From Luteimonas padinae (GTDB taxonomy: Bacteria; Pseudomonadota; Gammaproteobacteria; Xanthomonadales; Xanthomonadaceae), in assembly GCF_014652935.1 (NCBI RefSeq), contig NZ_BMZT01000009.1, positions 49,900 through 113,899 of the forward strand: a DNA stretch of 64,000 bases, in the 5' to 3' direction. Of the stretch, positions 10,726-18,396 are shown piece after piece (position 1 is the first letter of the stretch; every line of letters begins with the position of its first letter). The notes below the pieces were generated by a model. It made no database searches. It worked only from the letters and a program-made list of their open reading frames with translations, and was not told the DNA's origin. Both the position numbers and the translations under genes were made by a program.

Positions 10726-12137
10726 ATTCTGAAAGTATCGTACAAAAAATATGGGACCTTTGTCATGTCCTTCGAGGTGATGGTGTTAGCTACCACGAAT
10801 ACATTTCGGAACTGACTTATCTTCTTTTTCTTAAAATTGCAGAGGAAAATAAGACGGAGAATCTCATTCCAGATGGGAGACGATGGAGCGATCTTGTCGC
10901 TTATAAGGGTGATAATCTTCTAGATTTTTATCGGGAAATGCTTACGTACCTAGGCGCGCATGCTTCAAGCGAAGCAGTGCGCAAAATTTATGCCTTCCCG
11001 ACAACCGTATTCTCGCATTCAGAAAACCTCAAGGCGGTTATTGATGGAATCGCGAAGCTTGACTGGCATTCAATAACATTTGATGGCATGGGGGGTATTT
11101 ACGAAGGGCTGCTTGCGAAGAACTCTCAGGATGCACGATCCGGTGCGGGTCAGTATTTTACGCCGCGCCCCCTGGTGGATTGTATGATTAAGCTACTTCA
11201 GCCACGATTGGGGGAAGTGATACAGGATCCGGCCACCGGCACCGGAGGTTTCTTGATCTCAGCAGATCACTATGTGCGTTCTCAAGTGAGTGAAAAGAAG
11301 TACAAGAGTAATCCTCCACGATATGAGGGTGTGGAAATTGAGAAAGGGACGTATCGCATCTGCCTCATGAATGCGTTCCTCCATCGACTTGAGTCTCATC
11401 TGATTCTTGGTGATGCACTAACAAAAGATGCAGAAGATCTTTCCCCCGCAGACGTCATTCTTGCAAATCCGCCTTTTGGATCAAAGGCTGGGAGCGCTAG
11501 AAAGCAACGAGATGATATCGCTTACGCCACGACCAACAAGCAGCTCGCTTTTCTCCAGCATATATATTTAGGGCTTAAGCCAGGTGGTCGCGCAGCAGTT
11601 GTACTCCCTGATAACGCTTTATTCGAAGACGGAGTGGGAAGAAAAATTCGACAAGATCTGATGAATCGTTGCGATCTTCATACGATTTTGAGATTGCCAT
11701 CCGGGATATTCTATAGTCCAGGCGTGAAGACGAATGTTCTTTTCTTTACCCGTGGCCGAAAGAATACTGGGAATACTCGGGCCGTATGGATTTACGATAT
11801 GCGCCATGACGCCCCAAGATATGGAAAGAAAAGACCCCTGCAGGCTGCGGACTTCTCCTCATTCGAGGCCGTATATGGCGTTGATCTTGAGGCAATGAAA
11901 TTACGTAAAGATCAAGGTAAAGGGGGGCGCTGGCGCTGCTTTAGTCGAGAAGAAATTGCCGAGAAATTCGATAATTTGAATATCTCATGGCTTTCTGAAA
12001 CGGAGGCAGATCCTGAAGATGGACTTACAGAACCAGATGACATTTCTGCGGCAATTCTACTTCATCTACGCGCCGCGCTGAGCGAGATAGAGGCGGTTGC
12101 CGACGAGTTGGCTGAGAGCTCGGAGACTGACAAATGA
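10722..12137 (+). CDS. hsdM: Type I restriction-modification DNA methyltransferase subunit (HsdM)
   Basis: Adenine-N6 methyltransferase subunit of a type I-like system (471 aa). An HsdM N-terminal helical domain (SIVQKIWDLCHVLRGDG..) precedes the Rossmann methylase domain with the SAM-binding motif I DPATGTGGF (169-177) and catalytic NPPF (249-252). It needs HsdS for sequence recognition. Base composition is clearly AT-richer than the ICE backbone on both sides, marking acquired cargo. Downstream are a 34-codon ORF, hsdS, an ATPase and an HNH nuclease, all overlapping or nearly so, so this is one operon. No hsdR reading frame exists anywhere in the window. Confidence 0.95.
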   Translation: MNSESIVQKIWDLCHVLRGDGVSYHEYISELTYLLFLKIAEENKTENLIPDGRRWSDLVAYKGDNLLDFYREMLTYLGAHASSEAVRKIYAFPTTVFSHSENLKAVIDGIAKLDWHSITFDGMGGIYEGLLAKNSQDARSGAGQYFTPRPLVDCMIKLLQPRLGEVIQDPATGTGGFLISADHYVRSQVSEKKYKSNPPRYEGVEIEKGTYRICLMNAFLHRLESHLILGDALTKDAEDLSPADVILANPPFGSKAGSARKQRDDIAYATTNKQLAFLQHIYLGLKPGGRAAVVLPDNALFEDGVGRKIRQDLMNRCDLHTILRLPSGIFYSPGVKTNVLFFTRGRKNTGNTRAVWIYDMRHDAPRYGKKRPLQAADFSSFEAVYGVDLEAMKLRKDQGKGGRWRCFSREEIAEKFDNLNISWLSETEADPEDGLTEPDDISAAILLHLRAALSEIEAVADELAESSETDK

Positions 12138-12238
12138 TCGCCGCGAACTTGGTTTCGGCAGTGACTCAGGGAATTGCCTATTTAGACGGCCGCGGGCTGG
12201 AGGTGAATGCAGTTTTCGAGGAGGCCACATATGAGTAA
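12134..12238 (+). CDS. 34-aa ORF bridging hsdM and hsdS
   Basis: The ATG at 12134 overlaps the hsdM stop (ATGA) and the TAA at 12236-12238 lies 8 nt inside hsdS. The peptide begins MIAANLVSAVTQG and ends FEEATYE. It spans the whole hsdM-hsdS gap without a stop and is coupled to both neighbours. A GAGGAGG inside its 3' end is the hsdS ribosome-binding site. It may be a translational relay or a real small subunit; no homologue is known to me. Confidence 0.4.
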   Translation: MIAANLVSAVTQGIAYLDGRGLEVNAVFEEATYE

Positions 12239-13859
12239 GCTTCCTCAGGGATGGGTGAGCGTTAATATTGCAGATGTGGCGGAAGTTAACCCACGCAAAT
12301 CAGTCGATCTTTCGCCAGATGAGTTCGTAACATTTGTTCCTATGGCGGCTGTTAGCGAAATAACTGGGACGATCGCCACTCCGATGAGGCGCCCCCTTAG
12401 ACAAGTTAATAAGGGGTTCACTCAGTTTGCCGAAAATGATGTGATCTTCGCGAAGATTACGCCTTCCATGGAGAATGGAAAGGCTGCCGTTGCTGCCAAT
12501 CTTACTAATGGGATAGGTTTCGGCTCTACGGAATTTCACGTCTTTCGAAGCAAAGGGGCGGTTCTTCCGAAATTTCTTTGGTATTTCATCCGCCAACAGA
12601 GCTTTCGGGATAACGCGCGAAAAGTAATGTCTGGCGCAGTTGGTCAGCAAAGAGTTCCGGCAGATTATTTAAGGAGCCACCCCTTATTGCTGCCCCCTCT
12701 CCAAGAACAAGAGCGTATCGTCGCCAAGATAGATAATTTGATTTCCCGTAGTGCGCGTGCTCGTAGCGAATTAAAGAAGATTCCTTCTCTACTAGCGGCA
12801 TATAAGTCCGCAGTGCTTGAATTAGCTTTCTCGGGAAAATTGACAGCCGATCTTCGCGGCAGTAATTCTGATACTACTTCTGGTCTTCCCGAAGGGTGGA
12901 CGATACAAAGATTGGGCGATATCAGTGAAATTCAAAGCGGAATCCAAGTTGGGAAACGTAGAAGCGGACAGGAAGAACTAGTTGAGGTGTCGTATCTTCG
13001 TGTGGCCAATGTTCAAAGGGGATGGTTGAATCTTGACGAGATCAAGACGATTTTCGTCACCCCGGAAGAGAAAGCCCGTCTTTTATTAGCACAGGGTGAC
13101 GTGCTCATGAACGAAGGGGGCGATCGTGATAAGTTGGGGCGGGGGTGGGTCTGGAATGGTGAAGTTGACGAATGTATTCACCAAAATCACGTTTTCCGTA
13201 TCCGTATGAAACCGGCGACCTTGCCGCCAGAATTTGTCTCTCATTTTTCTAACGAGCGTGGTCAACAATATTTTTTTGATGAAGGTACTCAGACGACAAA
13301 TTTAGCTTCGATCAGTAAAAGAAAGGTAGCGGCTCTGCCACTGCCGGTTCCTCCTTTTGAGGAAGCGGTAGAGATTGTTCGTCGGATAGAACGCACTTTT
13401 ATGTGGTTAGATCGGGTCGCTGCCAGTCACGGTGGTGCTTCTCAGTTGCTGGAAAAGCTCGACACTGCACTCCTCTCCAAAGCTTTTGAAGGACAACTGA
13501 TTCCTCAAAACGCAGGTGACGAACCAGCGTCGGCTTTGCTAGAGCGTGTCAAAGCAGAATTTGTGGCACAACCCAGAAAAATTCAAAGTCGAAAGCAGAT
13601 CTACCAGGGGCAGACACGGGAGAAACTCATGGAGATAGAAAGAACACTTGAGCAGGTTTTAACAGAGGCGAAGAATTGGCTTCCTGCGCAAGACGTATTT
13701 CAGCGCTGTGGAATCGGCGACGGAGCGTCTACCGAAGAGATTGAGCGATTGTATTCGGAATTGCGAGATTTGGATTTGGCCGGAAAGCTGGAGACGGAGG
13801 CCGTCAATGACGATCAGGGACGTAAAATTTACGACCGCATCCGTTTGAAGGCGGTGTAA
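12231..13859 (+). CDS. hsdS: Type I specificity subunit (HsdS) with C-terminal extension
   Basis: Target-recognition subunit (542 aa). Two target-recognition domains (about 1-170 and 220-400) are each followed by a conserved helical spacer (LPPLQEQERIVAKIDNL and PPFEEAVEIVRRIERTF), the usual two-repeat HsdS layout for a bipartite site. It is longer than the usual 400-450 aa: after the standard end (ALLERVKAEF, about 450) come some 85 residues with a helix (REKLMEIERTLEQVL) and a winged-helix-like segment (LPAQDVFQRCGIGD..). The ATG at 12231 has CGAGGAGG upstream and is preferred to the ATG at 12207. The ATPase gene starts 3 bp downstream. Confidence 0.93.
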   Translation: MSKLPQGWVSVNIADVAEVNPRKSVDLSPDEFVTFVPMAAVSEITGTIATPMRRPLRQVNKGFTQFAENDVIFAKITPSMENGKAAVAANLTNGIGFGSTEFHVFRSKGAVLPKFLWYFIRQQSFRDNARKVMSGAVGQQRVPADYLRSHPLLLPPLQEQERIVAKIDNLISRSARARSELKKIPSLLAAYKSAVLELAFSGKLTADLRGSNSDTTSGLPEGWTIQRLGDISEIQSGIQVGKRRSGQEELVEVSYLRVANVQRGWLNLDEIKTIFVTPEEKARLLLAQGDVLMNEGGDRDKLGRGWVWNGEVDECIHQNHVFRIRMKPATLPPEFVSHFSNERGQQYFFDEGTQTTNLASISKRKVAALPLPVPPFEEAVEIVRRIERTFMWLDRVAASHGGASQLLEKLDTALLSKAFEGQLIPQNAGDEPASALLERVKAEFVAQPRKIQSRKQIYQGQTREKLMEIERTLEQVLTEAKNWLPAQDVFQRCGIGDGASTEEIERLYSELRDLDLAGKLETEAVNDDQGRKIYDRIRLKAV

Positions 13860-13861
13860 GT

Positions 13862-15583
13862 ATGCGCCTAGATAGGATCACCATAGGTAGCCCGAAAAGC
13901 AGCCCTACGCATCAATTCAAAAATCTAAAAAATGTCTCAATCGACTTTGATCAGCAGCATTGGATTACGGTCGTAATTGGATGGAATGGCACGGGAAAGT
14001 CAAATGTACTTGAGGCGCTTGCTACCATCTTCCGGGACTTCATTCAAGGGGCGCGAAAACCTGCATTTGCATTCAATCTTGAATACAGGATTTCTTCTGG
14101 TTCAACTGCGTTGCACGTCAATATTGATGCTGACCCGGATCGGCCGCGTGATTCACTTATTATTCATGTCGCAACAGACGCAGAGGCTAAAAGCGATGAG
14201 TTATTCGACGCCTCTTTCGAGATAAGTTCGAAAACCTCCGCCCTACGAGGAAAAAGAATTCCGCTGAAGAGTTTCTTCGATCCTAAATTCGGGTATTTGC
14301 CGCGATATGTATTTGCCTATTATTCAGGTGAAAGTGACCGGCTCTATCAAGTATTCCGTCCATACTTGGAGGATTTTGATAAAAAATTAAGGCGGGGGGA
14401 GGATCCTGGATTAAAAAGACTGTTTTATGCCATGCCAGTACATAGCCAGTTTGTCCTGCTGGCATTCCTTATTCAGCAGTCCGATGATGTAAGGAATTTT
14501 TTGGCCGAACACTTGGGTATTGATCCAGATGAGGGGATCGAGTCGGTTTTATTTGTACTGCGAGAGCCCCCTTGGACATCTAAAGAAGGAGACCCTCGCT
14601 TTTGGCGTGCTAAGGGAGTCGTCGCCTCTTTTCTGGACCGCCTCTACAATATTGCATTGGCCCCAGTCGAGCTCAGCCGTCGTGAGCGCGTTTCCCTTTG
14701 GAGCGACAAGGTACTTCAATTCAAATATTTATACGTTAAAGACATCGCCTCGCTCCGCAAACTGGTGGGTGAGCAGCGTCCGGCTGAATTTTTTCGTGAC
14801 ATGGAAAGCACCCACGTTTCCCAGCTAATTGATGAAGTGCGCATTCGGGTGCGCCTCCAAAAGAATGACGGGACAGTTACCTTTCGTGAACTTAGCGAAG
14901 GCGAACAACAGCTATTGACGGTTTTAGGCCTGCTTAGATTTACGGCTGAAAGTGAAAGTCTTTTCTTGCTGGATGAGCCCGATACGCACTTAAATCCACG
15001 TTGGGCCGTCGACTATTTCAACTATCTACGAACCTTTGCTGGTCAAAGTAATGATGATCGGGAAAATAGCCATATACTGTTAACCACTCATAATCCGCTG
15101 GCAATTGCAGAGCTTGTGCGGGAGCAGGTTCAAATTCTGCAGTTATCAAAGGATGCAGAATCGACGCGCATTGTCGCCGTGCACCCGGAACTTGACCCGC
15201 GCGGCCTGGGCTACGCTGCAATTGTAACAAGCGATATGTTTGGTATCGCCTCAACGCTTGATCAGCCGACGCATTTGCTCCTAGAGCGGCAAAGGGCATA
15301 CGCAGGTAAAGAGCACTTGACACCTGAAGAGCTCGCAGCCCTATCTGAAATTAACTCTAAATTGGAACGACTTGGGTTTCGATTTTTCCATCCCGATGAA
15401 GAGTATTCCCGCTACCTACGCTTGAGAAGCGCTGCACTGCGCGCTAAGTTTGAGTCGGACGATCCGGAGCAGTTAGCTAACCGGTCAATAGCAATGGAGT
15501 CCGAAGAGCGGGAGGAGTTGGGGCAGCGACTCATTCGGGAACTACTTGCCGAGCAGCGCGATAAGCAGGAGCCCGATCAGTGA
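13862..15583 (+). CDS. SMC/ABC-type AAA ATPase associated with restriction loci (PtuA-like)
   Basis: ATPase of 573 aa with the split ABC/SMC layout: Walker A GWNGTGKS (40-47), signature LSEGEQQ (344-350), Walker B LFLLDEPD (367-374) and switch His410 in LLTTHNP. No long coiled coil is evident between them, as in OLD/PtuA-type defence ATPases. It fits the group annotated as restriction-system-associated AAA ATPases. The HNH gene overlaps its 3' end (ATP-HNH order as in Septu PtuA-PtuB and retron Ec78). It probably senses phage-related DNA or complex state and licenses the nuclease; this is inference from family and gene order. Confidence 0.88.
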   Translation: MRLDRITIGSPKSSPTHQFKNLKNVSIDFDQQHWITVVIGWNGTGKSNVLEALATIFRDFIQGARKPAFAFNLEYRISSGSTALHVNIDADPDRPRDSLIIHVATDAEAKSDELFDASFEISSKTSALRGKRIPLKSFFDPKFGYLPRYVFAYYSGESDRLYQVFRPYLEDFDKKLRRGEDPGLKRLFYAMPVHSQFVLLAFLIQQSDDVRNFLAEHLGIDPDEGIESVLFVLREPPWTSKEGDPRFWRAKGVVASFLDRLYNIALAPVELSRRERVSLWSDKVLQFKYLYVKDIASLRKLVGEQRPAEFFRDMESTHVSQLIDEVRIRVRLQKNDGTVTFRELSEGEQQLLTVLGLLRFTAESESLFLLDEPDTHLNPRWAVDYFNYLRTFAGQSNDDRENSHILLTTHNPLAIAELVREQVQILQLSKDAESTRIVAVHPELDPRGLGYAAIVTSDMFGIASTLDQPTHLLLERQRAYAGKEHLTPEELAALSEINSKLERLGFRFFHPDEEYSRYLRLRSAALRAKFESDDPEQLANRSIAMESEEREELGQRLIRELLAEQRDKQEPDQ

Positions 15584-16392
15584 GGTACATTGACTCGACG
15601 CGATTGCGTTTGCCTGATGGTTGGCTGGAGCGTGCGGCTGCGGCAAAAATTGCAGTCGAGAATGGTGCGAATCCAGATGATTATGCCCGGATCTGGAGAG
15701 AACTGAAAGACGGATTGGCGAATCTTTTTAATGACAAGTGTTGGTATTGCGAAGTTTCAGTTCCTCGCTCGGATAACGCCGTTGATCATTTTCGACCGAA
15801 AGGCCGCGTAAGAGACGCAGAGAATGAGCATAGAGGTTATCGCTGGCTCGCTTTTGAACAGTCGAATTTTCGGTATGCCTGCACGTTCTGCAATTCTCGC
15901 CGGAAAGATATCGAGGGTGACACTGCCGGTGGAAAGGCTGATAGGTTCCCACTGTTAGACGAGGCGCGCCGAGTTTATGAGCCAGGGGCTGTCACTGGCG
16001 AGCGACCAATTCTGGTCGATCCTTGCGAAGTCGGGGATTGGCGGCTTTTAGGATGCAGAAAAGAGAATGGGAAGCCTTGTGCCACGAGTGATATTCCCGA
16101 GCAACGCCAGCGTGCAGATATTTCGATAGAAATATACCATTTGCATCACGAGCCAACTTGCAAACTGCGGCATTCAGAAGCTGTAAAGCTTTTAGGGGAT
16201 ATTGAGGAGGCAAAGGCACTGTTCATTGCGACACAATCTGATGCTTTACAAGAGCCAGCGTTCAAAAGGGTGGCTGCGCGAATATTGAAATCTATTCATG
16301 TCGACAGTGCTTTCAGCGGCGAAATGCGGTTTCTGTTGAGCGGAGAGAGGGATATGGCTCACTCTTGGATCCAGACCTTGTTGGAAACTTGA
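15580..16392 (+). CDS. HNH endonuclease, PtuB-like (TIGR02646-like)
   Basis: Putative effector nuclease of 270 aa. It has a zinc-framed HNH fold: CWYC (Cys54, Cys57), the AVDHFRPK catalytic segment (Asp69, His70) and CTFCN (Cys101, Cys104, Asn105). The remaining two thirds are helical, with a second histidine-rich segment IYHLHHEPTCKLRH of unknown role. A GTG start at 15580 overlaps the ATPase stop (GTGA), so the two should be made in a fixed ratio. Without any hsdR this is the only nuclease in the operon and the natural candidate for the cutting function. Whether it cuts DNA or tRNA, as some PtuAB-type effectors do, cannot be told. Confidence 0.85.
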   Translation: MRYIDSTRLRLPDGWLERAAAAKIAVENGANPDDYARIWRELKDGLANLFNDKCWYCEVSVPRSDNAVDHFRPKGRVRDAENEHRGYRWLAFEQSNFRYACTFCNSRRKDIEGDTAGGKADRFPLLDEARRVYEPGAVTGERPILVDPCEVGDWRLLGCRKENGKPCATSDIPEQRQRADISIEIYHLHHEPTCKLRHSEAVKLLGDIEEAKALFIATQSDALQEPAFKRVAARILKSIHVDSAFSGEMRFLLSGERDMAHSWIQTLLET

Positions 16393-17487
16393 TGAAAGAC
16401 TGGTTCCTGTGCCGGCTTGAGATCGCTATGGACGGAAAATAGCATGTGCCGCTTGAACAATACGTTTGTCTTCCCTGCAGCACTTAGACACTGGTGCCGT
16501 TCTGCTGGATTGTTTCCTGCGCATGGGCATGCAGCGATGACCGATTGAGGCTCGTGTCTGGATCTTCAGAATCTCTCCGACGATGGCTTTCTCGCGCCGG
16601 TCTCCGACAAGCGGCGTCTTTGCTCGCAGACAAGCGGCTGCAGATCCCAAACAGGCGTACCGCACACGCCGCTTAACGCACCTGGAACGAGATATGTTTG
16701 CCGTCGCCGATCGAAGACAGGCAGCCATGTGTGATCTTTCAACGCGGCGTGTTTTAGCCGTTGCAGGCGATGACAGCGCAGTGACCGTGCGGCGACCATT
16801 CAGCGCTTTTTCCTTCGGGCCGACGCGCTTTTTTCTGCAGCGCTCGGTGCCGATGCCTTGCCCCCAACTGGGGCGCTGTGCTTGGCACTGCTCGATACCG
16901 TTGCCCGGCTGGGCAGACGCAGAAACCCTTGCGAACCAGTAGCATTTCATCCAGGGCATCTAGTCTATACGTCCATCGCTGATTGAATGGGCGTCCCCGG
17001 CCAGGAAACATGGCCGGTCGCGCTGTCGTGCTTCGCATCGAGCCGCCTGCGGCGTCTCGCCCCTTCGGGCTTCCATCGTTCCCTCGCTCCGCTCGGCTGA
17101 CGCCTACGGCCCGGCTTCCAGCTTCGGGCCTGCGCGCTTCGCTTGCGTGCGGTCTGCACATCGCGGCGGCCGTTGCCATGTCCAGCCGTCTCTCCTGACT
17201 CCATCACCTTGCTCGCGACTGTAGCCCGTGGCCGCGTGCCATCAAGGCGCGCCAGGCCGTGTCCTCGGCTACGCCTGCGGGCCGCACCTACCTGACGCTT
17301 TTCTCCTTGACGGCCCACGTCCGTGGGCTCCTGACCGTCGCGGGCGATGAACTCAGGAAAGACGGTGGCAACAGGGCCAACCGGGTTCCTCGTGCCAACC
17401 GCACCGAACAGCCGAAAGGCTGGGCTCCGAATCTAGGAATCCGGTGTGCGGTTTGAACAGCAAACCATTTTCGTCAGGAGAAAGACC
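16393..17487 (+). other. 1.1-kb non-coding segment and DUF932 leader
   Basis: I see no convincing gene. The open frames on both strands are low-complexity, Arg-rich and without family features. The composition returns here from AT-rich cargo to backbone. Two strong hairpins are visible: CCGGCC (16997-17002) with GGCCGG (17012-17017), and GCCCAC (17313-17318) with GTGGGC (17323-17328), so the second half may be a structured leader or regulatory DNA for DUF932. Confidence 0.6.
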
Positions 17488-18315
17488 ATGCTTGCATCCC
17501 GTTTTGCTTCCCGCTCTCCGGTACTGCGCAGCGATTCCCCGCTGTCCGATGACCAGATTCACCGTGTGGCCCCGTCCATCTTTGCGGAAGCGCCCCACGA
17601 AAGCCGTTCCCAGCGTTACGCCTATATCCCTACAGCCACGGTGCTGACCGAACTGCGCAAGGAAGGGTTTCAGCCCTTCATGGTGACGCAGACCCGCACC
17701 CGCCACGAAGATCGGCGCGACTACACCAAGCACATGATCCGGCTGCGCCACGCCAGCCAGATCAACGCCCGAGGCGAAGCCAACGAAATCATCCTGCTGA
17801 ACTCGCACGATGGCACCAGCAGTTACCAGATGCTGGCCGGAATGTTCCGTTTCGTGTGCAGCAATGGCCTTGTTTGCGGCGACACCGTGGCCGATGTGCG
17901 CGTGCCGCATAAGGGGGACGTGGCCGGGCAAGTGATCGAAGGTGCCTATCAGGTGTTGCACGGTTTTGACCGTGCGCTGGAATCCCGCGAATCCATGCAG
18001 GCCATCACGCTGGACGAAGGCGAGGCCGAAGTGTTCGCCCGCGCCGCGCTGTCGCTCAAGTACGACGACCCGGACAAGCCCGCGCCCATCACCGAATCGC
18101 AAATCCTGATGCCGCGCCGCTTCGACGACCGACGCCCGGACTTGTGGAGCGTGTTCAACCGCACCCAAGAGAACCTGACCAAAGGCGGATTGCATGGCCG
18201 CAGCGCCAACGGACGCCGCCAGCAGACCCGCCCCGTGCAGGGCATTGATTCCGATATTCGCCTCAATCGCGCCCTGTGGCTGCTGGCCGACGGCCTGCGC
18301 CAATTGAAAGCCTGA
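17488..18315 (+). CDS. DUF932-domain protein
   Basis: Conserved ICE/plasmid backbone protein of unknown function (275 aa). It has the family traits: YAYIPTATVL near the N terminus, RHEDRRDYTKHMIRLRH in the middle, and SYQMLAGMFRFVCSNGLV. DUF932 proteins were linked to phage genes and plasmid maintenance by context only. AGGAGA lies 7 bp before the ATG at 17488, so this start is preferred to the in-frame 17446. ParB follows 81 bp downstream in the same direction, as in other Tn4371-like elements. High-GC composition agrees with the backbone. Confidence 0.88.
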   Translation: MLASRFASRSPVLRSDSPLSDDQIHRVAPSIFAEAPHESRSQRYAYIPTATVLTELRKEGFQPFMVTQTRTRHEDRRDYTKHMIRLRHASQINARGEANEIILLNSHDGTSSYQMLAGMFRFVCSNGLVCGDTVADVRVPHKGDVAGQVIEGAYQVLHGFDRALESRESMQAITLDEGEAEVFARAALSLKYDDPDKPAPITESQILMPRRFDDRRPDLWSVFNRTQENLTKGGLHGRSANGRRQQTRPVQGIDSDIRLNRALWLLADGLRQLKA

Positions 18316-18396
18316 TTCCCCTGCGCGGCAGGGGCAGGCAGCAACCCTTGCCGCGTCATTCGCTGCTGCATTCCATCATCGCAAGGAGTTTTCACC

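Noticed and set aside
16426..16959. 177-codon minus-strand frame after the HNH gene, considered as a lost hsdR piece
   Set aside because: Arg/Cys-rich translation with no helicase or nuclease motif; several other frames are open over the same bases.
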